Part shown: piece by piece, positions 26,894-34,840 of the stretch | Layout of the letters: each line of letters opens with the position of its first letter | Position numbering within the stretch: the stretch's first letter is position 1 | Source: JAKVAV01 sp047632755 | Lineage (GTDB): Bacteria > Bacteroidota > Bacteroidia > Flavobacteriales_D > Cryomorphaceae | Assembly: GCA_047632755.1 (NCBI GenBank) | Contig: JBLIDT010000005.1 | Location: forward strand, 1-64,000 | Direction: 5' to 3' | Length of the DNA stretch: 64,000 nt | The notes under the pieces: generated by a model | What the model saw: the letters and a program-made list of their open reading frames with translations, nothing else | Database searches by the model: none | What the model was told of the DNA's origin: nothing | Program-made: the position numbers and the translations under genes

Positions 26894-27895
26894 ATGAACT
26901 CCACTAAGACGATCATTTTAAAGAACAGGCCCACAGGGAAGCCTACATTGGCAAACTTTGAGTTTACCACCACTGAAATTCCCAAACTAAAGGATCGAGA
27001 GGTATTGCTGAGCAGCGCATACGTTTCTGTAGATCCATACTTAAGGGGAAGAATGAGCGATGCGCCATCCTACATTCCACCTTTTGAACTCCACAAGCCT
27101 ATTGCCTCGGGAATGATCGCTGAAGTCATCGAGTCCAAGAACAGCAAGTTCAGTAAGGGAGATTACGTGTCGGGAATGCTGCAGTGGAAAGAAACGCAAG
27201 TAGCCAAGACAGATGGCCTGCTTAAAGTCGATCCCAGCAAAGCAGCTCTTTCTGCTTACTTAGGTATTTTGGGTTTGACGGGCCTGACAGCCTTGCACGG
27301 TCTGATGGAAATCGGAAAGCCAAAGAAAGGTGAAACACTGATTGTTTCAGGAGCTGCAGGAGCCGTAGGAAGTGTAGTTGGACAAATCGGTAAAATCCTT
27401 GGACTGCGCGTTGTGGGTATTGCAGGAACCGATGAAAAAGTGGAAATGCTCAAATCTGAGCTTGGCTTTGACGAAGGCATCAATTACAAAACCACCGAAA
27501 ATATGACCAAGGCTATTGGCAAGGCTTGTCCCGACGGTGTCGATATCTATTTCGACAATGTGGGCGGTGAGATTTCGGATGCGGTACTCTTTAACATCAA
27601 CACCCATTCAAGAACCATTAACTGCGGAGCGATCGCTGTGTACAACGATACCAAAATGCCCAAGAGCATTAGTGTTCAGCCTTTTTTGATCAAGAAAAAA
27701 TCTTTGATGCAAGGGTTTATCGTTTCCGATTATGCCGATAAAAACGCCGAAGCAATCAAACAACTTGTGGAGTGGTTGCAGCAGGGAAAGCTTACACACA
27801 CGGAAACAGTTGTAGAGGGATTTGAAAATATACCACAGGCTTTTTTGGATCTTTTCGAAGGAAAGAACAAAGGAAAAATGGTGGTAAAACTATAA
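26894..27895 (+). CDS. NADP-dependent medium-chain reductase (CurA/prostaglandin reductase-like)
   Basis: 333 residues, zinc-independent medium-chain dehydrogenase/reductase. The N-terminal GroES-like domain has SVDPYLRGRM, the hallmark of the leukotriene B4 dehydrogenase/prostaglandin reductase group; the Rossmann domain has SGAAGAVGSVVGQIGK and DIYFDNVGG. These enzymes reduce the double bond of alpha,beta-unsaturated aldehydes and ketones with NADPH. It begins 10 nt after the TetR gene and is followed by a broad aldehyde reductase, so enone/enal detoxification is the probable role. Confidence 0.9.
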   Translation: MNSTKTIILKNRPTGKPTLANFEFTTTEIPKLKDREVLLSSAYVSVDPYLRGRMSDAPSYIPPFELHKPIASGMIAEVIESKNSKFSKGDYVSGMLQWKETQVAKTDGLLKVDPSKAALSAYLGILGLTGLTALHGLMEIGKPKKGETLIVSGAAGAVGSVVGQIGKILGLRVVGIAGTDEKVEMLKSELGFDEGINYKTTENMTKAIGKACPDGVDIYFDNVGGEISDAVLFNINTHSRTINCGAIAVYNDTKMPKSISVQPFLIKKKSLMQGFIVSDYADKNAEAIKQLVEWLQQGKLTHTETVVEGFENIPQAFLDLFEGKNKGKMVVKL

Positions 27896-27911
27896 ATAAG
27901 AAAAAACAGAA

Positions 27912-29072
27912 ATGAACAACTTTGAATTTAAGAACCCGACCAAAATACTTTTTGGAAAAGGAAAAATCGACAACATTAAAAATGAGATCCCGAAGGATGC
28001 CAAAGTGCTAATGCTTTATGGCGGAGGATCGATTAAAACGAACGGAATCCACGAGCAGGTAATGGCCGCACTCAAAGACCATGAAGTGATGGAATTTGGT
28101 GGAATCCCGGCAAACCCAGAATACACCGTATTGCTAAAAGCGCTCGAGGTGATCAAGCAAGAGAACATTACTTACTTATTGGCTGTGGGAGGAGGTTCTG
28201 TGATTGACGGAACAAAATTCCTCTCGGCTGCTGCCTTACATGATGGGGATGATCCTTGGGAGATATTGGCCAAAAACATCCCGACACTAAAAGGGATGCC
28301 TTTCGGAGCGGTATTGACTTTACCGGCCACAGGGTCTGAAATGAACTCAGGAGCAGTTATCACCCGAAAAGAGACCAAAGAAAAACGGACCATGGGCGGC
28401 GGCGGATTATTCCCCGCATTCTCGGTGCTCGACCCTCAAGTAATTCAATCCATACCTCATCGGCAACTGGCCAATGGAATTACCGATGCCTTCACCCACG
28501 TTTTGGAGCAGTACCTCACCTACCCTTCGGGAGCCAGCCTTCAGGATAGATTTGCCGAAGGCATTCTGCAAACGCTTATTGAAGTGGCACCCAAAATTCT
28601 AAAAGACCCCAACGATTATAAAGCGGCGTCCAACTTTATGTGGAGCTGCACGATGGCTTTGAATGGCCTAATCCAAAAAGGGGTTCCTACTGACTGGGCA
28701 ATCCATGCTATGGGCCATGAGCTCACTGCGCTATACGGAATAGACCACGCAAGAACGCTCGCAATAATTGCCCCGAGCCATTACCAATTCAATTTTGAAT
28801 CGAAAAAAGAAAAACTGGCGCAGTATGCCGAGCGTGTCTGGAACATTACCGAGGGGTCTGTCGAAGATCAAGCGCGAGCTGCCATAAGAAGAACAGAGGC
28901 TTTTTTTAATGAGTTAGAAATTGACACCAAACTATCGAAGTACACCAAACAGTATGAAGGTACTGCGGAGGAAATCTCTAAGCGATTTAGAGAGCGAGGT
29001 TGGATAGGTCTTGGCGAACACAAAAAACTCCAACCAGAGGATATAGAAGAAATAGTAAGAATGGCATATTAA
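27912..29072 (+). CDS. yqhD: Iron-containing alcohol dehydrogenase (YqhD/BdhA-like)
   Basis: 386 residues. NADPH-dependent aldehyde reductase of the group III alcohol dehydrogenases. Metal ligands Asp192, His196, His265 and His279 have the same spacing as in YqhD. The cofactor loop is GGGSVIDGTKF (92-103), and LPATGSEMNSGAVI is conserved. YqhD scavenges short-chain and lipid-peroxidation aldehydes such as methylglyoxal, acrolein and malondialdehyde. It starts 16 nt after the reductase gene in a TetR-led operon, which supports that job. The stop at 29070-29072 leaves a 112-bp gap to the DJ-1 gene. Confidence 0.92.
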   Translation: MNNFEFKNPTKILFGKGKIDNIKNEIPKDAKVLMLYGGGSIKTNGIHEQVMAALKDHEVMEFGGIPANPEYTVLLKALEVIKQENITYLLAVGGGSVIDGTKFLSAAALHDGDDPWEILAKNIPTLKGMPFGAVLTLPATGSEMNSGAVITRKETKEKRTMGGGGLFPAFSVLDPQVIQSIPHRQLANGITDAFTHVLEQYLTYPSGASLQDRFAEGILQTLIEVAPKILKDPNDYKAASNFMWSCTMALNGLIQKGVPTDWAIHAMGHELTALYGIDHARTLAIIAPSHYQFNFESKKEKLAQYAERVWNITEGSVEDQARAAIRRTEAFFNELEIDTKLSKYTKQYEGTAEEISKRFRERGWIGLGEHKKLQPEDIEEIVRMAY

Positions 29073-29184
29073 ACTAAAGAAGTAAGCACAAGATGAAGTT
29101 TCTGATGTTGTGGGTATGCTTACCGAAACGGATGGCATTTCAGAAAGACAGAATCTCCGTTAAACAATTTAAAACAATAAAATT

Positions 29185-29862
29185 ATGAAAGTATTATTTG
29201 TATTGACCTCCCATGATGAATTGGGAGACACCGGAAACAAAACTGGATTTTGGATTGAGGAGTTTGCCTCACCCTATTACTTTTTGCTAGATAAAGGTGT
29301 GGACATCACCGTGGCTACACCCAAAGGTGAAAAAGCGCCGATAGATCCAAGCAGCGAAGCCGATGGCGCACAAACTGCTGACACCAAGCGTTACTACAGT
29401 GATAGCGATGCTCAAAAAGTAATTGCCCATACAGTAAAGCTGGAAACGGTAAAGGCCGAAGATTTTGATGCGGTATTCTATCCTGGTGGCCATGGGCCGC
29501 TTTGGGATCTTGCAGAAGATGAAACATCCATAGCCTTGATCGAGGCTTTCAACAAGCAGCGCAAACCAATCGCTTTGGTATGCCATGCGCCAGCCGCTCT
29601 TAAAAAGGTGAAAAATGAAGATGGTGAGCCTCTAGTAAAAGGCAAGACGGTAACAGGTTTTACCAATTCTGAAGAAGCAGCGGTTCAGTTAACTGATATC
29701 GTACCATTCTTGGTAGAAGATATGCTCAAAGAAAACGGGGGGAAATTCTCCAAAGCAGACGATTGGGGCGTAAATGTGGTGGAAGACGGTAATTTAATAA
29801 CTGGGCAAAACCCCGCTTCATCCGAAAAGGCTGCCGAGCATCTTTATGAGATGTTGAAGTAA
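29185..29862 (+). CDS. DJ-1/PfpI (Hsp31-like) protein, probable glyoxalase III-type
   Basis: 225 residues, cytosolic class I glutamine amidotransferase-like fold. The reactive Cys133 lies on the nucleophile elbow (LVCHAPAAL) with His134 and the conserved Glu at 25/26 (GFWIEEFASPYY); DAVFYPGGHGPLWDL is typical. The Cys-Glu-His arrangement and the 225-residue length match HchA/YajL-like and fungal Hsp31-type proteins, many of which convert methylglyoxal to lactate without glutathione or act on glycated proteins. Last gene of the TetR operon; a strong terminator follows. Confidence 0.9.
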   Translation: MKVLFVLTSHDELGDTGNKTGFWIEEFASPYYFLLDKGVDITVATPKGEKAPIDPSSEADGAQTADTKRYYSDSDAQKVIAHTVKLETVKAEDFDAVFYPGGHGPLWDLAEDETSIALIEAFNKQRKPIALVCHAPAALKKVKNEDGEPLVKGKTVTGFTNSEEAAVQLTDIVPFLVEDMLKENGGKFSKADDWGVNVVEDGNLITGQNPASSEKAAEHLYEMLK

Positions 29863-29887
29863 CAGAACAAAGGATTATTTTTAGTCG

Positions 29888-29927
29888 ATAGCGACTTGGG
29901 TGAGGACTCAAGTCGCTATTCTTTTTT
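29888..29927 (+). terminator. Rho-independent terminator of the tetR operon
   Basis: Perfect 11-bp stem ATAGCGACTTG (29888-29898) and CAAGTCGCTAT (29909-29919), 10-nt loop, then TCTTTTTT. It lies 26 nt after the DJ-1 stop. Confidence 0.9.
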
Positions 29928-30020
29928 ACTTTGACATCCATTATCTAAAAAGGGAGTGGTTGTAAAGTGAGGGTATTCATAGACAACACTGAAAGAATTA
30001 CTTAAATAGATTTATAATTC

Positions 30021-30575
30021 ATGGCACTTACAAAATCAAACATGATGGAACTCGGAACGCCCGCTCCTGACTTTACCCTTCCCGACACCGTTTCGGGAAA
30101 ACCTGTTTCGCTCAACGATTTAAAATCTGATGTCGCTACAGTGGTCACTTTTATTTGCAACCATTGTCCTTTTGTGCACCACGTCAATGCCAAGTTGGTA
30201 GAAGTAGCCAATCACTTCCAAGAAAAAGGCGTTCAATTCATCGCCATCAGCAGCAACAATGTGGAGACCCACCCACAAGATGCGCCACACTTGATGACCG
30301 AAGTGGCCAAGCAAGAAGGTTATTCATTTCCCTACCTATACGACGCGTCGCAAGACGTGGCCAAAACATACGGCGCCGAGTGCACGCCAGACTTTTTCGT
30401 TTTTGACGGAAGTCTGAAATGTGCCTACCGCGGACGGTTTGACGAAACCCGTCCGAATATGGGCCAAGCCACAGGAAAGGATCTAACAGTCGCTCTAGAT
30501 GACCTCATTGCCGGAAGGCAAACCACCGAGGCTCAATACCCGAGCATGGGATGTGGAATCAAGTGGAAAAATTAA
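30021..30575 (+). CDS. Peroxiredoxin-like thioredoxin-fold protein
   Basis: 184 residues, no signal peptide. AhpC/TSA domain: APDFTLPDTVSGKPVSLNDL, then CNHCPFV with Cys46 and Cys49, and ECTPDFFVFD (the cis-Pro). This PRX_like1 group carries CNHCPF in place of the usual peroxiredoxin TxxC. The C-terminus has a third conserved cysteine in PSMGCGIKWK. Probably a thiol reductase or peroxidase; the electron partner is unknown. It follows the carbonyl-detoxification operon but has its own upstream region beyond a terminator. Confidence 0.88.
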   Translation: MALTKSNMMELGTPAPDFTLPDTVSGKPVSLNDLKSDVATVVTFICNHCPFVHHVNAKLVEVANHFQEKGVQFIAISSNNVETHPQDAPHLMTEVAKQEGYSFPYLYDASQDVAKTYGAECTPDFFVFDGSLKCAYRGRFDETRPNMGQATGKDLTVALDDLIAGRQTTEAQYPSMGCGIKWKN

Positions 30576-30639
30576 ACCAGGAACATCTTTAAATCAACTC
30601 AGCTTATTATTCTACATTTCTTTCTTGGAATGGGGCTCT

Positions 30640-30795
30640 AGGTGTCCTCGCAATCTTCGCTTTTCAGCTACGAAAACTACGCCCGTAACGAAGGCGCTAC
30701 GCTAAAATACCGCCAACTCTTTTCGGATTAAGACCCCACACAAAATACCCGCTGGTCATCTTTTTGCATGGCTCTGGCGAGTGCGGCGCACAAAT
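30640..30795 (+). pseudogene. Remnant of a secreted alpha/beta-hydrolase (esterase)
   Basis: Frame 1 reads FSYENYARNEGATLKYRQLFSD and stops at TAA; after a -1 shift the text continues KYPLVIFLHGSGECGAQ, the N-terminal strand and oxyanion-hole segment of a prolyl-oligopeptidase-like/phospholipase-type esterase. Upstream there is a TAG and no start; downstream the coding ends abruptly at the terminator of the fasciclin gene, before any GxSxG nucleophile. So both ends and the reading frame are lost. Confidence 0.7.
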
Positions 30796-30826
30796 AAAAA
30801 AACCCCGCCGAAAGGCAGGGTTTAAT
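30795..30826 (-). terminator. Rho-independent terminator of the fasciclin gene
   Basis: On the minus strand, AACCCTGCC-TTTC-GGCGGGGTT (one mismatch in nine pairs) is followed by seven T. It lies 36 nt after the fasciclin stop codon. Confidence 0.8.
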
Positions 30827-30861
30827 AAAATAATAAATTTACTTCAGGAGATAAGTTCTAC

Positions 30862-31371
30862 TTACTTCTTGGGCATTAGCACTGTATCAATAACGTGTAT
30901 TACACCATTGCTTCCAGATAAATCTGTCGCAGTAACAATAGCCTTATTTCCAGCAGCATCCATTAAGACAACGTTCTTACCATCCAACATGGCAGTTAAT
31001 TCTTCGCCTTGTACTGTTGCAACTACTGCTTTTCCATTTCCTTTTTTGATAGCACCCACAACGGCAGCCGCATCCAGTTTACCCGAAATCACATGGTAAG
31101 TCAAAATAGCTTGCAGTTGGCTTTTGTTATCTTCTTCGAGAAGTTTATCCAACGTTCCTTTTGGAAGTTTTGCGAATGCATCATTGGTAGGAGCAAAAAC
31201 AGTAAACGGACCTTCACCCATTAAAGTTTCTGCCAAATCAGCTGCTACTATCGCTCTTACTAGAATTGTGTGATCTCCTGAACTCTTCGCAATTTCTACG
31301 AGGTTCTTGTCTTGGGCTGTTACTAGTCCAACAACTAGCATTAGTGCACTTAATAAGAATACTTTTTTCAT
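30862..31371 (-). CDS. Secreted fasciclin (FAS1) domain protein
   Basis: 169 residues: signal peptide (MKKVFLLSALMLVVGLVTAQ) and one FAS1 domain. The H1 box is GPFTVFAPTNDAFAKLP, the YH motif is ILTYHVISGK and the H2 box is NGVIHVIDTVLMP. FAS1 domains mediate adhesion or bind polymers; single-domain secreted forms are common in marine bacteria. No lipobox or T9SS domain, so probably periplasmic. Its terminator is at 30795-30826. Confidence 0.92.
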   Translation of the reverse strand: MKKVFLLSALMLVVGLVTAQDKNLVEIAKSSGDHTILVRAIVAADLAETLMGEGPFTVFAPTNDAFAKLPKGTLDKLLEEDNKSQLQAILTYHVISGKLDAAAVVGAIKKGNGKAVVATVQGEELTAMLDGKNVVLMDAAGNKAIVTATDLSGSNGVIHVIDTVLMPKK

Positions 31372-31502
31372 GATTAACTTTTTAATTTGATTTCAAAAAG
31401 AACACCATGTGCGGCTATATGTTCGAGGAATATCCAACTAATAAATCGACTTTCTGGGAAGGAACAGTGAAAGCATTGCGTATTGCTCGTCTAAATTTAA
31501 AG

Positions 31503-32158
31503 ATAGGGTTACCCATTTAGATGCCCAAAAGCCATAGGACGTAAATTGGTTACATTCTGCGGTTTTATAATTTGAAAATAAAGCAATTATGAAACTTTTA
31601 AAAGACATCAGCAGAAAGAAATTCAGGGAACAATTTGGAACAAAAGACAATTGTATGCAACATCTGGCGAACGTGAAATGGCAAGATGGGTATAGTTGTC
31701 GTAAATGTGATTGTCAAGATTACATCCATGGGAAACAAGTTTTCTCACGACCCTGCAAAGGTTGTGGGTACGATGAATCCCCAACCGCAGATACGCTTTT
31801 TCACAAGGTTAAATTTGGGATTGAAAACGCCTTTGAAATGCTCTATGCCATTGCTGCAAGTAAAAAAGGGGCGAGTAGTATTTGGCTTGGTGATCGGTAT
31901 GAGTTAAGGCAAACTACCGCATGGCTTTTCAGGCGTAAAGCGCAATCAGATTAGAAACTTCAAGAACTGGCTTCGTGGCGTCCATTCGTACTGCAATTCA
32001 AGGAACATAACAGAATACATCAATGAGTATTTCTTTCGTTTCAATCGCCGAAATCACCGAAAATCAATACTTTGTAAACTAATCGGAAGAATGGTAAAAC
32101 ACAAACCTTTGCCTTACAGTTCGTTAAAAATTATCGAGACCTAAATGGGTAACCCTAT
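31503..32158 (+). mobile_element. IS1595-family element with internal deletion
   Basis: Perfect 18-bp terminal inverted repeats ATAGGGTTACCCATTTAG at 31503-31520 and its complement at 32141-32158 bound a 656-bp element. Counted from the GGG, as IS1595 ends usually are, it spans 31506-32155. Inside are the N-terminal and C-terminal parts of an IS1595 transposase with the middle missing. The flanking 8-mers (TAAAGATA and TATTAGAA) do not match, so the expected 8-bp target duplication is absent. The right end is fused to a truncated adenylate cyclase. Confidence 0.8.
31589..32144 (+). pseudogene. IS1595-family transposase, internally deleted
   Basis: Residues 1-121 (31589-31954) hold the N-terminal zinc ribbon (CRKCDC, CKGCGYDES) and the start of the catalytic region (TADTLFHKVKF, AWLFRRK), then a TAG. 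The C-terminal 60 or so residues follow in another frame (motifs KNWLRGVHSYC and NEYFFRFNRRN), ending with TAA at 32142-32144 inside the right inverted repeat. About 100 central residues with the DDE triad core are missing relative to full-length family members of about 300 residues, so it cannot transpose by itself. It could still be moved by a full copy elsewhere. Confidence 0.8.
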
Positions 32159-33033
32159 TAGAAAAAAAGCAGGGAGAAATCACCATACTTCAAAAAGATA
32201 AAAAACTCAAAGAGACTGAGCTGAAGCGCCAAAAAATCATCCGCAACGGTACGACCTTATTTGGAGTGTTGCTTCTTATTTTAGTAGCAGCACTTTTTAA
32301 TCGCTACCGCTTTACACACAGAACAAACCAGGTAATAGCTCAAGAGAAAGAGCGATCGGACGAATTGCTACTTAACATCCTTCCGCATGAAACTGCAGAA
32401 GAGCTTAAATTGCATGGAAAGGCCACGCCAAAGTATTACGAGAACGTATCGGTACTTTTTACCGACTTCCAGGGCTTCACAAAAATTGCGGAGCAGCTAA
32501 CACCACAAGAATTAGTGGAGGAGCTAAGTGAATGTTTTAGTGCCTTTGACATGATCATAAACAAATACAAGCTCGAGAAGATCAAAACCATCGGTGACTC
32601 TTATCTGTTTGCGAGCGGTTTGCCTACGAAGATGCCCGATCATGCGTTTGAAATGGTTAAGGCTGCATTGGAAATCAGAGACTACATGCTGGCCCATCAC
32701 GAAGAGCGAATCAGTCAGGGCCATAAGTCTTGGGAATTGAGAATTGGAGTGCATACGGGGCCTGTGGTATCAGGTGTGGTTGGAAAAAACAAGTTTGCCT
32801 ACGACATTTGGGGGGATACTGTCAATACAGCTAGCCGAATGGAGACAAGTGGTGTTGCTGGACAAGTCAATATTTCAGGAGCCACCCATGAACAGGTAAA
32901 AGATTGCTTTATCTGCACGCATAGAGGAAAAGTCAAAGCCAAAAACAAAGGTGAAGTTGATATGTACTTGGTGGAAGGATACAAACCACAGAATGAACTA
33001 GACATATCAGCTCATATTGATACCGCAAATTAG
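32146..33033 (+). pseudogene. Adenylate cyclase lacking its N-terminus, fused to IS end
   Basis: The frame runs from the right inverted repeat of the IS into coiled-coil sequence (ILQKDKKLKETELKRQK), one membrane segment (LFGVLLLILVAALF) and a complete class III cyclase domain with both metal Asp (FTDFQGFT, KTIGDSY), the Lys/Asp adenine pair (KIKTIGD, DIWGDT) and NTASRME. The periplasmic signal/TPR sensor part is gone, and no ATG precedes the membrane segment; the first possible start is GTG 32266 inside it. The catalytic domain has no lesion, so the truncation may be recent. Compare the intact homologue at 16198-18270. Confidence 0.8.
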
Positions 33034-33291
33034 CAATATCTTAAAGACTCAGAATGAATATTCTCGGTGAAAAACAGTGTCACATATCTACTCAATAAAT
33101 TCCCGTCATTTAGTTTAATCGGACAAATCACCTCTGCAAATCCGAGTCAATCTAATTTCCAGAGTGCCTTTTACACCTCCTTGAAATAAAGCATTGCCGA
33201 AAAGAATGCTATATTGTTCTACTATTACAAATTACAAAATTTGTAACGTATCGACCAGTCACCCGATTCAATCATTACTTTGAAGATGCAC

Positions 33292-33320
33292 AACCCCGCT
33301 TTAAAAAGTGGGGTTTTGTT
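33292..33320 (+). terminator. Rho-independent terminator
   Basis: AACCCCGCT (33292-33300) pairs with AGTGGGGTT (33307-33315, one G-T) around TTAAAA and is followed by TTGTTT. It lies 260 bp after the cyclase remnant. Confidence 0.75.
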
Positions 33321-33394
33321 TCGTAGGCCTTTAATAACGATATATTTTCTATAGATTACAGCCTCAGATGGTTTAAAGCGGTTACACTTCTTCC

Positions 33395-33838
33395 TTATAG
33401 TTTAGCTGGGTTATGAGGTCCCCTTTTCTCCTGATCTTTTATCGTTTTGTAGTAATCAAACTCCCCTTTAGAATCCGTTACTTTCAGAAATTCGGATACC
33501 TTCTTTTCCTCAAGACGCTCTAGCTTAATGAACCTTGTCGCAACGTTTTCCAATTCAAGTTCTACACATTAGTTCAATTCAATTCCCGTGCAAACCTTCA
33601 CGCTCTTTTTGGTCGCAGGAAATCGAAACCGCACATTTGAATTCGGTACAAAGGAGTATTTCAAACTATCATTGATTATTATGATAGAGACTCCTCTTAG
33701 TTCATTTTTCTTTCTTCGATAAACTACCAAGTCCCTTACCGAACCTTCTATTTTTCTATTGTTCAAGCCATAGTTCGGATGAACAGCCGCTCCGCCATTG
33801 GGCTCGATGGTGTACCTAAAATCAAAACCGACAAATGT
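33395..33838 (-). pseudogene. Broken minus-strand gene of unknown function
   Basis: Two protein-like frames join after a frameshift near 33565. The upstream part (33838 to 33569) reads GFDFRYTIEPNGGAAVHPNY and later SVRDLVVYRRKKNELRGVSI, with an alternating beta-strand character; the downstream part (about 33563 to TAA at 33395-33397) reads NVATRFIKLERLEEKKVSEF and ends HNPAKL. A stop also precedes the first part. No family is recognised; the lysine-rich C-terminal helix suggests a soluble protein. Confidence 0.45.
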
Positions 33839-33842
33839 CTAG

Positions 33843-34037
33843 TGGAGCGAGTTCTTAAAGCAAAATTACATATCTGTTGACACAGAGGAATGGACTAAAC
33901 CGAGTGACGCACCAACATGGTTCACTCCTTCGGAAAACTCAATAAGATATGGCGGTGGTGAAGATTTTGACCAAGGGTCTAGGTTTTTTCGAGACACCTT
34001 GACTGGTGAGTGCTACATTTACGAAATACAGCTTTAA
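33843..34037 (+). pseudogene. C-terminal fragment of an unknown gene
   Basis: 64 codons directly after a TAG, ending in TAA at 34035-34037, reading WSEFLKQNYISVDTEEWTKP and later WFTPSENSIRYGGGEDFDQG. Composition is protein-like, with many aromatic and charged residues, but no start codon or ribosome site is present. Lies back to back with the broken minus-strand gene. No family is recognised. Confidence 0.4.
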
Positions 34038-34123
34038 CAAAAAGTTAAAATACTACCCACAACAATCGCTAAAAATCATTACCAAACCCACCTAAGCGTT
34101 TTACTCTTTTTAGCTTAGCGATC

Positions 34124-34790
34124 ATGGGTTTCGCCGCATTCATTAATTTCGGGAGGTCAATTTGGGAACCGATTTATACTAACGTGAAAAGAAACCACAA
34201 AGTCGATTGAAGAGAAGATTGGAAAAGCTGCCCTCTGCAGGCTTCAGCCAAACTTAACGGCTGCTGGATTTGAAGATCTTCCTAAAGAGTTGGCCTTGGT
34301 GGCAATCAAGACGGATCAAATTCTTGAACTCTGGGGAAAGAAAGAGTCAAAATGGGCTCTGATCAAGACGTATCCATTCTCTGCATTTAGCGGAAAGCTT
34401 GGCCCTAAGCTGAAAGAAGGCGACAAGCAAATTCCCGAGGGGATTTACAAAATTGAATACCTCAATCCCAATAGCCTGTTTTACCTCTCGATGAAAGTGA
34501 GTTATCCCAACGACTTTGATGAGGCAATGGCTGCTAAAGAAGGACGAACTGATCTGGGGACAGACATTTTCATTCACGGAAAGGACAAGACCGTTGGATG
34601 CATTCCCATTGGCGATGAAGCCATTGAAGAAGTATTTTTAATCGCTTCTAAAACCCTACAACATGGTATCAAGTTGGTGATCAGTCCAGTTGATTTTAGA
34701 GAGAATGCTAAGTTTCCTGAAATTCCAGAGGTAATTTGGGACCAAGAACTTTATTCAAGTATCAAAGAAGAATTGGAGCGAGACTTTTGA
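34124..34790 (+). pseudogene. L,D-transpeptidase (YafK-like) with frameshift
   Basis: The catalytic part (34188-34790) has the YkuD/YafK signature FIHGKDKTVGCIPIGD with the catalytic Cys, and normal family features before it (RLQPNLTAAGFEDLPKELAL, ELWGKKESKWALIKTYPFS). Its frame is closed by TGA at 34185-34187 and has no start except a TTG at 34290, already inside the domain. The missing N-terminus (membrane-like MGFAAFINFGRSIWEPIYTN) is in another frame from ATG 34124, stopping at 34208. So a single indel between about 34188 and 34207 splits the gene. Function: murein cross-link or lipoprotein attachment. It may be a sequencing error or a true lesion. Confidence 0.7.
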
Positions 34791-34840
34791 AAATTCACTA
34801 TAGAAAACACTTGTTACCTTTCAACTCTAGACTTTGATCT

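Larger units (their letters stand above)
33034..34123. other. Decayed region after the truncated cyclase
   Basis: About 1.1 kb with no intact gene. It contains a small dyad TTACAAA-A-TTTGTAA (33232-33246), a terminator (33292-33320), a broken minus-strand gene (33395-33838) and a plus-strand C-terminal fragment (33843-34037). Base composition is more A/T-rich than in the neighbours. Confidence 0.5.

Noticed and set aside
32266..33033. Second adenylate cyclase as an intact short gene from GTG 32266
   Set aside because: This start lies inside the membrane helix, and coding sequence continues upstream into the IS end, so a truncated gene explains it better.
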